Part shown: positions 18,802 to 28,560 of the stretch, in pieces | Position numbering within the stretch: position 1 is the stretch's first letter | Layout of the letters: every line of letters begins with the position of its first letter | Source: an uncultured Clostridiaceae bacterium | GTDB taxonomy: Bacteria > Bacillota > Clostridia > TANB77 > CAG-508 | Length of the DNA stretch: 64,000 nucleotides | Reading direction: 5' to 3' | Assembly (NCBI GenBank): GCA_946628065.1 | Contig: CAMOWC010000001.1 | Location: 120,563-184,562, forward strand | Made by a program: the position numbers and the translations under genes | The notes under the pieces: generated by a model | What the model was told of the DNA's origin: nothing | Databases searched by the model: none | What the model saw: only the letters and a program-made list of their open reading frames with translations

Positions 18802-20085
18802 TTATTTTATTTTAGCATTGCTTACTAGGAAGTCAATAGCTTTTTCACTTTTTAAGCTTTCTTTAATATAATCATTAAGTTGAGTGTTGTTTATTAATTC
18901 TTCTTCTTTTCTATTGTAATTTTTAGCCATCTCTTTTATTTTTTCTTTTACTTCTTCTTCTGTTGGTTCAATTTTTTCCGCTTTTATAACAGCTTCAAGA
19001 ACTAATCTCGCCTTTACTGATTCTTTTGCAGGTTCTTCATTTTCTTTTCTAAAATCAGTCATTGTCTTTCCCATCATTTTTAAATAATCGTCTAGCTTAA
19101 TTCCTTGATATGAAAGTCTTTGTTCAACATCTTTTGCAACATTGTCAATTTCTGTATCAATCATTCCAGAAGGTATGTCAATTTCTGTTGCTTCTGCTAA
19201 AGCTTTGATAACAGCGTCTTCTGTTTCATGTTTAGCTCTGTGTTCATTTTCATGCTCTAATTTTTTCTTAATATCATCTTTTAATTCTTTTAATGTGTCA
19301 AATTCGCTAACGTCTTTTGCAAATTCATCATCTAATTTTGGTAATTCTTTTTTCTTTATAGCATGAACCTTAACTTTAAATACAGCTGGTTTTCCTGCTA
19401 GTTCTTTTGAAAAATAGTCTTCTGGGAATGTTACATTTATTTCTTTTTCTTCATCGATCTTCATTCCTACAACTTGGTCTTCAAATCCATTAATAAATGT
19501 ATGACTTCCTATTGTAAGGTCATGTCCTTCTGCCTTACCGCCATCAAATGGGACTCCATCTACAAATCCTTCAAAATCAATTGTAGCAATATCTCCATCT
19601 TCTACAGGTCTATCTTCTATTGTAACTAATCTGCTGTTTTTTTCTTGCATATGTTCAAGTTCATGTTCGATATCTTTATCAGTTACATTATACTCTATTT
19701 TTTTAATTTCTATACCTTTATATTTTCCAAGTTTTACTTCTGGTTTCGTTTGAACTATTGCTGTAAATATAAGATCTTTACCTTTACCCATTTGTGTTAT
19801 ATCAATATCAGGTTTACTTACAACTTCTAAGTTGTTGTTCTTTACTTCTTCATCAAAAATTTCAGGTACAACTTCATTAAATGCATCTTCATAGAAAACC
19901 TCATCACCATATATTTTTTCTACCATGTGCATTGGAGCTTTGCCTTTTCTAAATCCTGGTATGTTGAAATACTTTTTATTTTTTTCATATACTTTTTTTA
20001 TTCCTTCGTCAAATTTAGCTGCTTCAATTGTAAATTCTAGCTTTACCTCATTTTTGTTTTCTGTCTTGCTTAATTTCATACTCAT
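18802..20085 (-). CDS. tig: trigger factor
   Basis: Ribosome-bound chaperone and peptidyl-prolyl isomerase. 427 residues: N-terminal ribosome-binding domain with FRKGKAPMHMVEKIYG (GFRxGxxP signature) near residue 45, FKBP-type PPIase domain (EDGDIATIDFEGFVDGVPF...) near 165-240, and a helical C-terminal chaperone domain. It heads the tig-clpP-clpX operon behind its own promoter. Confidence 0.96.
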   Translation of the reverse strand: MSMKLSKTENKNEVKLEFTIEAAKFDEGIKKVYEKNKKYFNIPGFRKGKAPMHMVEKIYGDEVFYEDAFNEVVPEIFDEEVKNNNLEVVSKPDIDITQMGKGKDLIFTAIVQTKPEVKLGKYKGIEIKKIEYNVTDKDIEHELEHMQEKNSRLVTIEDRPVEDGDIATIDFEGFVDGVPFDGGKAEGHDLTIGSHTFINGFEDQVVGMKIDEEKEINVTFPEDYFSKELAGKPAVFKVKVHAIKKKELPKLDDEFAKDVSEFDTLKELKDDIKKKLEHENEHRAKHETEDAVIKALAEATEIDIPSGMIDTEIDNVAKDVEQRLSYQGIKLDDYLKMMGKTMTDFRKENEEPAKESVKARLVLEAVIKAEKIEPTEEEVKEKIKEMAKNYNRKEEELINNTQLNDYIKESLKSEKAIDFLVSNAKIK

Positions 20086-20135
20086 TTTAATTCATTCCTC
20101 CAAATATATATTTAATCTATCAAAATAGCCTTTAT

Positions 20136-20164
20136 ACTATATCACAAACTCTCCCCTGTTGCAA
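20136..20164 (-). promoter_or_regulatory. tig-clpP-clpX promoter
   Basis: Minus strand TTGCAA (20159-20164), a 17-base spacer and TATAGT (20136-20141). The rest of the 20086-20386 gap holds only this promoter and the terminator below. Confidence 0.65.
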
Positions 20165-20241
20165 GTACTTTATGTTAATTTTTTAATGGCTTTAAAAGTT
20201 AATAAGATATATATTGTAAGTCTTAATTTATAATATATACA

Positions 20242-20298
20242 CCAAAAATGCTTATATCGTACATATCTCCTTAGTAGCAAATATATACGACATAAGCA
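20242..20298 (-). terminator. terminator of the phosphoesterase/tsaD gene group
   Basis: TGCTTATGTCGTATAT and its near complement enclose about 16 bases and are followed on the minus strand by TTTTTGG. It lies 89 bases beyond the metallophosphoesterase stop. Confidence 0.7.
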
Positions 20299-20386
20299 AA
20301 ATCTTGGAGAATATAACCTCTACAGTCTTTCATTTCCAGTGAAATAACAATTATCTATTAACATCTCAACTATTCTATAAATTATT

Positions 20387-21083
20387 TTACAACTCTACCA
20401 ATCTGAATCCAGTATAATCACAACTTACTAGTCTAAATTCTATGCCTTCAATTAACCCTTCTTTTGCATCTTTATGTGATGGTCCGTGTAGATGCCCATA
20501 GATACATTTTTTTACATTATACTGTTTCATCAGACTTATAAAATCACACTCTTCATCATTCATATTGTTAAATGGCGGGTAATGCATACACACTATTATT
20601 TCCTTATCTGATCCATATCTTTTTATTCCGTCTTCTAATGAAAGTTTTAGTCTGTTTTTTTCACGTCTTAGTATCCTTTTTCCATCTTCTAAGTCTAAGC
20701 TAGTCCATCCTCTGGTTCCACATACAATATAGTCATTATATTCGAAGCTGTTATTATGTAAGAAATCAATATTTTCAAAATTATTCTCTTGTAAATATTT
20801 TTTCATGGATGTTATTGTTGTCCACCAATAATCATGGTTTCCTTTTAACATTATTTTTTTACCGAGGCATACTACATAAGTACTCAAAATCAAATCTTGT
20901 ATCTTTTAAATACATAGCCCAGGAAAAATCTCCTGGCAAGAGAACAAGATCATCATTATTTACTTTTTTTAGCCAATCTTCTTTTATTTTTTTTTCGTGG
21001 TTCTCCCAATTCGTTCCAAATATGTTCATTGGTTTGTTCGTACCAAATGATAAGTGTAAATCGGCTATAGCATAAATGCTCAA
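20387..21083 (-). CDS. metallophosphoesterase, read with a +1 frameshift
   Basis: Calcineurin-like phosphoesterase of 231 residues after a +1 shift. The first half gives MSIYAIADLHLSFG (metal ligands D and H) and LLPGDFSWAMYLKD (GD motif). The zero frame ends ...EYLCSMP CGG TAA. Skipping the C continues GKKIMLKGNHDYWWTTITSM (GNHD motif), then CMHYPPFNN and CIYGHLHGPSH (GHxH motif). All five metal-binding blocks are therefore present only in the shifted product. The span is 3n+1 bases. Substrate unknown. It follows tsaD by 18 bases. Confidence 0.85.
20862..20864 (-). other. CGG +1 frameshift site in the metallophosphoesterase gene
   Basis: Zero frame reads ATG CCT CGG TAA. The family frame is CCT (C) GGT AAA AAA ATA ATG. 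CGG is codon 74 and is followed at once by a stop, so only the shift gives an enzyme. The conserved sequence here is P-G-K-K. Confidence 0.85.
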
Positions 21084-21101
21084 CTTTTTCGCCTCCCCTA
21101 T

Positions 21102-22091
21102 TTATATCTTCAAATTAGGTATTGCATTTAGATGCATATCTGCCACATTTCCTTTTATATAGTTAAAATATGCTGTTGATGCAATCATAGCTGCATTATC
21201 AGTACATAATACCGGTTCTGGATAATAAACTTTAAAGTTTTCCTCTTTGCCAAATTTCAAGAATTCCTGTCTTATATAGCTGTTAGCTGACACCCCGCCT
21301 GCTAATGCTATAGTATTTATTCCAAACTGTTTAGTAGCTTTTCTTGTGTTTTCAATCAATACTTCTGTCACTGTCTTTTCAAAGCTTGCACATAAATCAG
21401 CTTTATTTATGTCTGGTGTTTTATGGTGCATATTAATAATAGCGGTTTTAATACCACTAAAACTAAAATCTAAATTTTCAAAATGTGTTTTAGGGAGTAC
21501 TATATTAGGAGTTCCTTCTTTTGCGAGTTTGTCTACTTTAGGCCCTCCAGGATATCCTAGTCCAACTACTCTTGCGACTTTATCAAATGCCTCTCCTATA
21601 GCGTCATCTCTTGTTTTTCCTAAAATCTCAAATTCTGTGTAGTCCTTTATGTGTATTAAATGCGTGTGTCCACCAGAAATCACCAAACATAAAAAAGGCG
21701 GTTTTAAGTCTTCATGGCATATGTAGTTTGCAGCTATATGTCCTTGTATATGGTTTGCTCCAATAAGAGGTTTATTCAAAGCATAACTTAAACCCTTTGC
21801 ATATGCAACTCCTACCAAAAGTGCTCCAACTAACCCTGGCCCATAAGTGCAAGCAATTACATCTATGTCTTCGAGTTTAACATTTGCTTGTTTTATTGCT
21901 TCCTTTGTTACACCATTTATTGCCTCTATATGGTATCTAGATGCGATTTCAGGCACAACTCCTCCATATGTTTCATGTATTTTTATTTGAGACTCTATTA
22001 CATTAGATAAAACTTCTCTACCGTTTTTTACAACAGCAACAGAAGTTTCATCACAGCTTGATTCAATTCCTAGTACTAATATATCTTTCAT
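21102..22091 (-). CDS. tsaD: tRNA N6-adenosine threonylcarbamoyltransferase TsaD
   Basis: Transfers threonylcarbamoyl to A37 of ANN-decoding tRNAs. 329 residues, normal length. Start [17 protein letters not shown]; metal-binding motif [10 protein letters not shown] near residue 112; [11 protein letters not shown] near 138; and [10 protein letters not shown] near 265. It lies in a run of minus-strand genes between the M50 peptidase and the phosphoesterase. Confidence 0.97.
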   Translation of the reverse strand: MKDILVLGIESSCDETSVAVVKNGREVLSNVIESQIKIHETYGGVVPEIASRYHIEAINGVTKEAIKQANVKLEDIDVIACTYGPGLVGALLVGVAYAKGLSYALNKPLIGANHIQGHIAANYICHEDLKPPFLCLVISGGHTHLIHIKDYTEFEILGKTRDDAIGEAFDKVARVVGLGYPGGPKVDKLAKEGTPNIVLPKTHFENLDFSFSGIKTAIINMHHKTPDINKADLCASFEKTVTEVLIENTRKATKQFGINTIALAGGVSANSYIRQEFLKFGKEENFKVYYPEPVLCTDNAAMIASTAYFNYIKGNVADMHLNAIPNLKI

Positions 22092-22128
22092 TAATGTGTT
22101 TTCCTTTTTATAAATTCTGTTTTAATTA

Positions 22129-22866
22129 CTACATAAATAATCCAAAAAGCCCACCAATTGCAAAGTTTAGGCCTGAAATTACTGCATTAATAATTGGATT
22201 AATGATTAAACTTGCAATATCAGTAATCCATATAATTAAAAATACAATATAAAACATATACTCGTGTTCCTGCATCCAAACTCTTGCATTGTATGGTAAA
22301 AAATTTTTTAATATTTTTGATCCGTCTAATGGTGGTAGTGGAATTAAATTAAATACTCCAAGACCTACATTTACAATTATCGTATAGCTTAGCATTGTAA
22401 TTATTACTTTGCCTACAGTTGAAAACAAAAATTCTGCACCAGCAAATGTTGTAATTGCGTAAAAAATTATAGTAAATGCAATTGCTAATATAAAATTCAT
22501 AAGTGGGCCTGCAAATGCAACTATGGCTTCTCCTGCTGACGCTGAAAATTTTCTATCAAAGTTTCTTGGGTTTATCTGTACTGGTTTTCCCCATCCTATA
22601 TGAGCAAATATTAGCATAAAAATTCCAAATGGGTCTATATGACTTAGTGGATTCAAATTTAGCCTTCCTTGCATTCTTGGTGTATCGTCTCCTAACTTGT
22701 CTGCTGCATAAGCATGCGCAAATTCGTGAAACGTAATTGCTACCAGTACTCCAGGAAGAGTAAGTAACAATTCTACAATACTAAATTGTCCCCTTACAAT
22801 ACTTTGTACTACAAGTATTGCTAAAATAATATATAAAATATTGTTTCTATTTGATGAGTAAAACAT
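22129..22866 (-). CDS. M50 family site-2-type membrane metalloprotease (YwhC-like)
   Basis: 245 residues with several membrane segments. The zinc motif HEFAHAYAADKLGDDTPR lies near residue 47 and the second motif NLIPLPPLDGSKIL near 175, as in the SREBP-type M50B peptidases. The substrate is unknown. It is followed 37 bases later by tsaD. Confidence 0.88.
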   Translation of the reverse strand: MFYSSNRNNILYIILAILVVQSIVRGQFSIVELLLTLPGVLVAITFHEFAHAYAADKLGDDTPRMQGRLNLNPLSHIDPFGIFMLIFAHIGWGKPVQINPRNFDRKFSASAGEAIVAFAGPLMNFILAIAFTIIFYAITTFAGAEFLFSTVGKVIITMLSYTIIVNVGLGVFNLIPLPPLDGSKILKNFLPYNARVWMQEHEYMFYIVFLIIWITDIASLIINPIINAVISGLNFAIGGLFGLFM

Positions 22867-22887
22867 ACCTTCATTCCTTTCTGTTAT

Positions 22888-23400
22888 TTATAATCTCTCT
22901 GTTTTTGAATTTACATTTTTCACAAAATCTGTAGCATATTCCATTCCATTATATACATACACACTACATTCCATGCTTTCTAGTTTTTTAGGGTTAAAAG
23001 ATAAATCTGGTGTTACAAAAGTTTTTCTTTTAAAAGTGTATGGATCCATATATTCAATTTCCACTCTGTAGCATGTAAAATTGCGTCCCTTTTTTAAATA
23101 CTCTAATGATATTTCTCTTTGGTTTTTTTCTATTGTTCTAATTATTGTACCTTCTGTTTTTTCGCCTTTTTTTCTTATGTTTTTGTACATGTCTAATAAA
23201 TGTCTATTGTGAATATACCAAGGTACAGTTCCGACCATCTCAATCGCCGTCAGTATTACAAACATAAATAATGCTGGGGCCCAAATAGTGTCCATATTTT
23301 TCCTAAAAATAATTACTACCATAATTTCAAAAAAGACAATAGATTTTAAATATCTCCATATTAACTTTCCTAAAGTATATTTTTCAATCTCGTAATTCAT
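22888..23400 (-). CDS. membrane protein of unknown function (DUF3592-like)
   Basis: About 170 residues from the ATG at 23400, which follows AGGAG; a longer start would add 26 residues with no ribosome site. Two membrane segments at about residues 18-60 (IVFFEIMVVIIF; WAPALFMFVILTAIEMV) precede a beta-rich domain (TEGTIIRTIEKNQREISLEY, YRVEIEYMDPYTFKRKTFVT). The layout resembles DUF3592 proteins, but I cannot assign a role. Confidence 0.6.
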   Translation of the reverse strand: MNYEIEKYTLGKLIWRYLKSIVFFEIMVVIIFRKNMDTIWAPALFMFVILTAIEMVGTVPWYIHNRHLLDMYKNIRKKGEKTEGTIIRTIEKNQREISLEYLKKGRNFTCYRVEIEYMDPYTFKRKTFVTPDLSFNPKKLESMECSVYVYNGMEYATDFVKNVNSKTERL

Positions 23401-23543
23401 GATTATTTTTCTCCTAGTGGTTTCATAGAACAAATGACTATTTCTTGATTTTCCTTTATTTATCAACATATAAGCCATTTAAAATTTAAATTTTACAGCT
23501 ATTTTACAGCTATGCGACTCTATTTATTAGAATACATTAAACC

Positions 23544-24044
23544 TTATTGATTATTTCCTTTTAATGTATCATAAAAGCTTTTCTTATATTCTTCTATTTT
23601 ATCTTTTTCTATTTCTCCAACTTTAAATAATATCTGTTTATCATTTAGTTTATATACTATATCCGTTTTTACAATACTATCTTTATTAAGATTATTTTTA
23701 TTATCTTTTTTTATTAGCTTATTTGACTTAAATTTAATCTTTTCTATTTGTGAAGATAAAATCATTCCAATGTATTCAATTGGTATAGCAGTATTATCTC
23801 TATCTATAATTACAAAAAGATGATTACTCCCCATCTTTCCATCAGGATATAGATATACGCTTACAAATACAATATCGCCTATACTATAGTAATCGTACTT
23901 TTCACTATATTCATTTAAGACATTTTCGACTTTTCCCTTATGCCATTCCTCTTCAACTGGAAACTCTTCAAATGCTTCTTCTAAATCTTTAACTCTACCA
24001 TATTTATATGCTATTTTTAAGAAATCACTTAACTCTTCTTTCAT
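23544..24044 (-). CDS. PemK/MazF-like protein
   Basis: 166 residues. The central part (YYSIGDIVFVSVYLYPDGKM, HLFVIIDRDN, LSSQIEKIKFKSN, KDSIVKTDIVYKL) follows the order of PemK/MazF-type RNase toxins: a GD-V-V start strand, a VI-D strand and a late D-V-K segment. The N-terminal helical 50 residues could be a fused antitoxin-like region. It is 40 bases downstream of an unrecognised gene that could be its partner. Toxin activity is an inference. Confidence 0.5.
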   Translation of the reverse strand: MKEELSDFLKIAYKYGRVKDLEEAFEEFPVEEEWHKGKVENVLNEYSEKYDYYSIGDIVFVSVYLYPDGKMGSNHLFVIIDRDNTAIPIEYIGMILSSQIEKIKFKSNKLIKKDNKNNLNKDSIVKTDIVYKLNDKQILFKVGEIEKDKIEEYKKSFYDTLKGNNQ

Positions 24045-24084
24045 TAAAATTCCTTTCCAATGTTGGCTTTTCCAACATTGCTTT

Positions 24085-24618
24085 TTATCTTTCTTCGTCT
24101 TTTATTTTTTTGTTTTGCTTTCTTGCTAATTCCTGGAATTCATTATACATATCCATAAAGCATAAATTTAATGGATCATATCTAGAGCCAGAGTTAGATA
24201 TTCTTATCCCTATATTAAAAGAGGGATCATCTTGATTTTGAAAGAAAGTTAATCTAATACCTTCATCCATTTGCTCTATAAAAAGTTTATTTGCCTTTTC
24301 TTCACTAGTATCATCGCTTAATACACTAATGCGACCTTCGTCGTCAATTATTCTCTCATGACTTTGATATTGCTTGGTTTTAATATCTTCAATTAATTTA
24401 TGAAATTGTACCCATCCAGCTTCTCCATTTTGAATTAAGAATTCCGATTTGCATATAAATTTAGAATCACTTAATTCTTGTTCATGTCCGAATGTATTAA
24501 AGTAAAAATCACCATTTCCCCCATAAAGTATGTTTAAGCCATGCGTTAAATTAGTATTATCTCTTATGCAAATATTTTTCAAATTCTCAAAACTGCCATT
24601 TTCTTTATATTCTATCAT
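24085..24618 (-). CDS. hypothetical protein beside PemK-like gene
   Basis: 177 residues, soluble and acidic, no membrane segment. It begins MIEYKENGSFENLKNICIRD and ends MYNEFQELARKQNKKIKDEE. I do not recognise the family. It sits 36 bases after lysS and 40 bases before the PemK-like gene on the same strand, so it may belong to a small accessory module inserted between lysS and tsaD. Confidence 0.65.
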   Translation of the reverse strand: MIEYKENGSFENLKNICIRDNTNLTHGLNILYGGNGDFYFNTFGHEQELSDSKFICKSEFLIQNGEAGWVQFHKLIEDIKTKQYQSHERIIDDEGRISVLSDDTSEEKANKLFIEQMDEGIRLTFFQNQDDPSFNIGIRISNSGSRYDPLNLCFMDMYNEFQELARKQNKKIKDEER

Positions 24619-24654
24619 AATTATTTTACCTGTCCAATTTCTTTATATTTGTAC

Positions 24655-26151
24655 TCAAGCTAATGGTTTCATTGTTGGGAAAAACAATACATCTCTTATA
24701 GAAGCACTATTTGTAAGAAGCATGATTAATCTGTCTAATCCTAATCCAAGCCCTCCCGTTGGTGGCAAACCAATTTCAAGTGCATTCACAAAGTCTTCGT
24801 CCATTCCTCCTGCTTCTTCGTCTCCTAACGCTTTTGCTTCTGCTTGTTTTAAAAATCTTTCATTTTGATCAATTGCATCATTTAATTCTGAATAAGCATT
24901 TCCATATTCACGTCCGCCAATAAATAGCTCAAATCTTTCAACTAAAGATTTGTCTGATGGCTTTCTCTTTGTTAATGGTGATACCTCTACAGGATAGTCT
25001 ATTATAAATGTTGGCTGAATTAATGTCTCTTCAACAAATTCTTCAAAGAACGCATTTATAATATGTCCTCTTGTGTTCTTTATTGGGTCTATTTCAACAT
25101 TTTTTTCTTCAGCAAGTTTTCTTGCCTCTTCATCTGTCTTTATAGTGTTAAAGTCTATACCTGTTACTTCTTTTATACTGTCTATCATTGTTATTCTTCT
25201 CCATGATGGAGTTAAATCAATATCTTGCCCTTGATAATTTATTTTTGTAGTTCCTAATACATTCTTAGCTATTGTAGAAATTATTTCCTCTGAAATATTC
25301 ATCATGTCATTGTAGTCTTCATAAGCAGCATATAGTTCTATATTAGTAAATTCCGGGTTGTGTTTAATGTCCATTCCTTCATTTCTAAAGTTTCTTCCTA
25401 TTTCATATACTTTGTCTATTCCACCTACAATTATTCTTTTTAGGTTTAGTTCTGGTGCGATTCTTAGATACATGTCTATATCCAATGTATTGTGGTGAGT
25501 AATAAATGGGCGTGCAGCATCCCCTGTAGCAACAGTTGTAAGTATAGGAGTTTCTACTTCCATGTATCCTTTTTCATCTAATATTCTTCTTAGCTCTTTA
25601 ATGATTTTGCTTCTTAATACAAAAGTTTCCTTTACTTCTGGATTCACGATCATATCTACATATCTTTGCCTGTATCTTAAATCTGTGTCTTTTAGACCAT
25701 GAAATTTTTCTGGCAGTGGACGAAGTGATTTTGAAAGAAGAGTGACATTTTTAGCATGAACAGAAATCTCCTCTGTTCTTGTTTTAAATACAAATCCCTC
25801 TATTCCTACTATGTCTCCAATATCATATGTTTTAAATTCTTTATAGCTTTCTTCTCCTAAGTCATTTGTGCTAACATAACTTTGTATTTGTCCATACATA
25901 TCTTGTATATGGCAAAAAGAAGCCTTTCCCATTATTCTTTTGGCCATAATACGTCCAGCAATTTTTACGTCTTTTCCCTCTAGTGAGTCGTAATTATCTT
26001 TTATATCTTTACTTGTATGTGTTCTATCATATTTTGTAACTTCAAATGGATCCTTTCCTTTTTCTTGTAATTCTTTTAACTTTTCCCTTCTTACTTTAAG
26101 TAATTGGTTCATGTCTACTTCTTGAACATTTTCGTTTTCATTCTCGCTCAT
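24655..26151 (-). CDS. lysS: lysyl-tRNA synthetase (class II)
   Basis: 498 residues, normal length. N-terminal OB-fold anticodon domain ([23 protein letters not shown]), then class II motifs: motif 2 region [20 protein letters not shown] near residue 260 and motif 3 [19 protein letters not shown] near 465. It starts [18 protein letters not shown]. Confidence 0.97.
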   Translation of the reverse strand: MSENENENVQEVDMNQLLKVRREKLKELQEKGKDPFEVTKYDRTHTSKDIKDNYDSLEGKDVKIAGRIMAKRIMGKASFCHIQDMYGQIQSYVSTNDLGEESYKEFKTYDIGDIVGIEGFVFKTRTEEISVHAKNVTLLSKSLRPLPEKFHGLKDTDLRYRQRYVDMIVNPEVKETFVLRSKIIKELRRILDEKGYMEVETPILTTVATGDAARPFITHHNTLDIDMYLRIAPELNLKRIIVGGIDKVYEIGRNFRNEGMDIKHNPEFTNIELYAAYEDYNDMMNISEEIISTIAKNVLGTTKINYQGQDIDLTPSWRRITMIDSIKEVTGIDFNTIKTDEEARKLAEEKNVEIDPIKNTRGHIINAFFEEFVEETLIQPTFIIDYPVEVSPLTKRKPSDKSLVERFELFIGGREYGNAYSELNDAIDQNERFLKQAEAKALGDEEAGGMDEDFVNALEIGLPPTGGLGLGLDRLIMLLTNSASIRDVLFFPTMKPLA

Positions 26152-26270
26152 AATATTAGCTCCTCTCCTATTTTATCGCAATATATTATATACCACATAT
26201 ACTGTTTTGTAAACTAAAAAATCTATATTTTTCGTTATAATAACTGTTTTTTAAGGATTGGAGAATATTA

Positions 26271-27899
26271 TTATTTCATGTTTTTTCTAAGTTCTTTCGC
26301 ATGTTTTAATGTTATCTCTGTAATTACACCACTTGCAATTCTTGCAATCTCTTTTATAGTTTCTTCCTCTGTAAGCTGTCTAATTTCTGTTACTGTTTTA
26401 TTTCCTTGAACCTGTTTTCCTATAAGGTAATTATGCTCTCCTTTAGCGGTGATGCTTGCTAAGTGTGTAACACATATAACTTGATGTTTTTTTGATATTC
26501 TAGTGAGTTTATCTGCAACTGCATTTGCAGCAGCGCCACTTATTCCTGTATCTATTTCATCAAATACAAGAACTGGAACCTCGTCAACATCTGCTAATAC
26601 TGTTTTTATCGCTAACATTATTCTAGACATTTCTCCACCAGATGCTATTTTTATAAGCGGTTTTGGGGCGTCTCCTATGTTTGTACTAATTAAGAATTCT
26701 ACAAAATCTAGTCCTTCTCTTCTATAATCTCCTTCTTTCCATACGATTGACACTTCAAATTTTGCATTTCTCATTTCTAGGTCTTTTAGTTGTTCATTTA
26801 TTTTATTTTCTAAAATTTTTGATGATTCTTTTCTTACGTCATGCATTTTTTTCCCAATTTCATTCATTTCTTCTTCAAAGCTTTTGCACTGTTTTTTTAA
26901 ATTCGATATATACTCTTCCAAATTTTCTATTCTTTCTATCTCTTTTTCAGTTTCATTTTTATATTCTAAAATTTCTTGTATACTATTGCCATATTTCCTT
27001 TTCAAAGAAAAAATAATGTCAAGACGTTCTTCAATTTCTTCAATTTTTTCATCATTAAATGATGTCTCTTCTGCATATCCACTAATATCTCTTCCTGTTT
27101 CTTGTAATTCGTAATAAATGTTTTTTAGCTCATTTAAAGATTTAGAATAATTTGCATCAAATTCTTCTATTTTTTCAAGTGCTCTTATAGCAGAACTTAT
27201 AGCATCAATACTTACTTCATCTATTTGGTTATTTGCAATCTGAAGATTTTCTGCGATTTTTTGAGTATTTGCTATTTTTTCTTTTTGAGCCTGGAGTTCA
27301 TCATCTTCACCTATCTTTAGCTTCGCATCTGTAATCTCTTTTGCTTGATATTTAAGCAAATCTAACCTTCTTTGTTTTTCTTTATCATCTCCATAGTTCT
27401 CTTTTAGTGCACTTTTTACTTCCAAATATTTTGCATAAGTTTCTCGGTATTTTAGCTTGTAATCTGTAATTTTTGCTCCTGCAAATGCATCTAATAGTTC
27501 CAAATGAGTGGCAGAATTCATTAAAGTTTGATTATCATGTTGGCCATGTATATCAATTATATTTATCATAAAATCTCTTAGTTCATTAACAGTTACCATG
27601 CGTCCATTTATTTTACATAAGTTTCTTCCGTTGTTCCAAATTTCGCGTGAAATTATAATATTTCCATCCATGTTACTAGGATTATTTGGCAAATATAAAC
27701 ATGCCTCAACAAAAGAGCTTTCTTCTCCATGACGTATCATTTCTTTTGAAAATCTCTCTCCACAAAGTATTGATAAAGAATCTATTATTAGTGTTTTTCC
27801 TGCGCCTGTCTCGCCAGTTAGAACATTTAATCCATTATTTAAATCAATACTAATATCGTCTATAATGCCTATATTTTTTATGTGTAAAGTAGTTATCAC
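26271..27899 (-). CDS. recN: DNA repair ATPase RecN
   Basis: SMC-like ATPase of double-strand-break repair. 542 residues: Walker A VLTGETGAGKTLIIDSL near residue 28, a central coiled coil, ABC signature IASGGEMSRIMLAIK near 430 and Walker B VLVFDEIDTGISG near 455. The promoter carries two SOS-type boxes, fitting DNA-damage induction. Confidence 0.96.
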   Translation of the reverse strand: MITTLHIKNIGIIDDISIDLNNGLNVLTGETGAGKTLIIDSLSILCGERFSKEMIRHGEESSFVEACLYLPNNPSNMDGNIIISREIWNNGRNLCKINGRMVTVNELRDFMINIIDIHGQHDNQTLMNSATHLELLDAFAGAKITDYKLKYRETYAKYLEVKSALKENYGDDKEKQRRLDLLKYQAKEITDAKLKIGEDDELQAQKEKIANTQKIAENLQIANNQIDEVSIDAISSAIRALEKIEEFDANYSKSLNELKNIYYELQETGRDISGYAEETSFNDEKIEEIEERLDIIFSLKRKYGNSIQEILEYKNETEKEIERIENLEEYISNLKKQCKSFEEEMNEIGKKMHDVRKESSKILENKINEQLKDLEMRNAKFEVSIVWKEGDYRREGLDFVEFLISTNIGDAPKPLIKIASGGEMSRIMLAIKTVLADVDEVPVLVFDEIDTGISGAAANAVADKLTRISKKHQVICVTHLASITAKGEHNYLIGKQVQGNKTVTEIRQLTEEETIKEIARIASGVITEITLKHAKELRKNMK

Positions 27900-27912
27900 A
27901 TTATCATCTCCT

Positions 27913-27924
27913 AAACGAATGTTT
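27913..27924 (-). promoter_or_regulatory. LexA-type SOS box 2 of recN
   Basis: AAACGAATGTTT fits the Gram-positive RAAC-N4-GTTY pattern and lies between the -10 and the recN ribosome site. It is an exact copy of the box at 27948. Confidence 0.6.
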
Positions 27925-27937
27925 CATTTATAAAATG

Positions 27938-27966
27938 ATAATATAGCAAACGAATGTTTTTGTCAA
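27938..27966 (-). promoter_or_regulatory. recN promoter with SOS box 1 in its spacer
   Basis: Minus strand TTGACA (27961-27966), a 17-base spacer and TATTAT (27938-27943). The spacer contains AAACGAATGTTT (27948-27959), an ideal place for LexA to block polymerase. Confidence 0.75.
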
Positions 27967-28002
27967 TAATTTTTTTCATTTTTCTAAAATTAGTTTCAAC
28001 TA

Positions 28003-28031
28003 TTGACTTTTGGCGATAACATATGTTAAAC
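28003..28031 (+). promoter_or_regulatory. tRNA-Glu promoter
   Basis: TTGACT (28003-28008), a 17-base spacer and TTAAAC (28026-28031), about 23 bases before the tRNA. Confidence 0.5.
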
Positions 28032-28054
28032 TAAATAAAGTTTCTAATTAATAT

Positions 28055-28129
28055 GGCCCCTTGGTCAAGCGGTTAAGACGCAGCCCTCTCAAGGCTGAAT
28101 CATGGGTTCGATTCCCGTAGGGGTCACCA
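28055..28129 (+). tRNA. tRNA-Glu (CTC anticodon)
   Basis: GGCCCCTTGGTCAAGCGG begins the cloverleaf. The anticodon stem CAGCC/GGCTG holds loop CTCTCAA with anticodon CTC, the T-arm contains GGTTCGATTCC, and the acceptor ends GGGGTCA-CCA with CCA encoded. No other tRNA is seen in the window. Confidence 0.95.
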
Positions 28130-28135
28130 CTTAAA

Positions 28136-28168
28136 AAAGCTGGATGAATTTATTCATCCAGCTTTCTA
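28136..28168. terminator. bidirectional terminator of tRNA-Glu and mrnC
   Basis: AAAGCTGGATGAA and TTCATCCAGCTTT form a perfect 13-base stem with a four-base loop. T-rich sequence follows on both strands. Confidence 0.88.
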
Positions 28169-28169
28169 T

Positions 28170-28559
28170 TTATTTTGTACACATTTTTAATATTTCATTT
28201 AGTCTTTTTTCCTGGCCATTTAAATATAGATATCCTATAAGTCCTTCCAGAGCTGTAGCTAATCTGTATTCCATAACGTCCGCACTTTTGGGCAAATGAT
28301 GATTTTCAGAATTTCTTGCTCTTCTAACTATTTCTAACTCTTCTAAAGTTAATTCAGGTTTAATTTTTTCTAATATATCAGCTTGAGCACTAGCTTTAAC
28401 ATATTTAATTGTTTCAATATGCAATTTGTGTGGTTTCAATTTTGTATTCTTTACTAACTGTTCTCTTACATATAACTCATATACTGCGTCTCCAACATAT
28501 GCCCATACTAGTGGGGATGTAGTGTTTAATTCAATTTCACTTTTTGTTTCTTGTTCCAT
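28170..28559 (-). CDS. mrnC: mini-ribonuclease III
   Basis: 129 residues of RNase III catalytic domain without a dsRNA-binding domain: SPLVWAYVGDAVYELYVRE (catalytic DAVYE) near residue 14 and GLIGYLYLNGQEKRLNEIL at the end. In Bacillota it trims 23S rRNA precursor. The start overlaps the end region of the GTPase gene by one base spacing. Confidence 0.93.
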   Translation of the reverse strand: MEQETKSEIELNTTSPLVWAYVGDAVYELYVREQLVKNTKLKPHKLHIETIKYVKASAQADILEKIKPELTLEELEIVRRARNSENHHLPKSADVMEYRLATALEGLIGYLYLNGQEKRLNEILKMCTK

Positions 28560-28560
28560 C

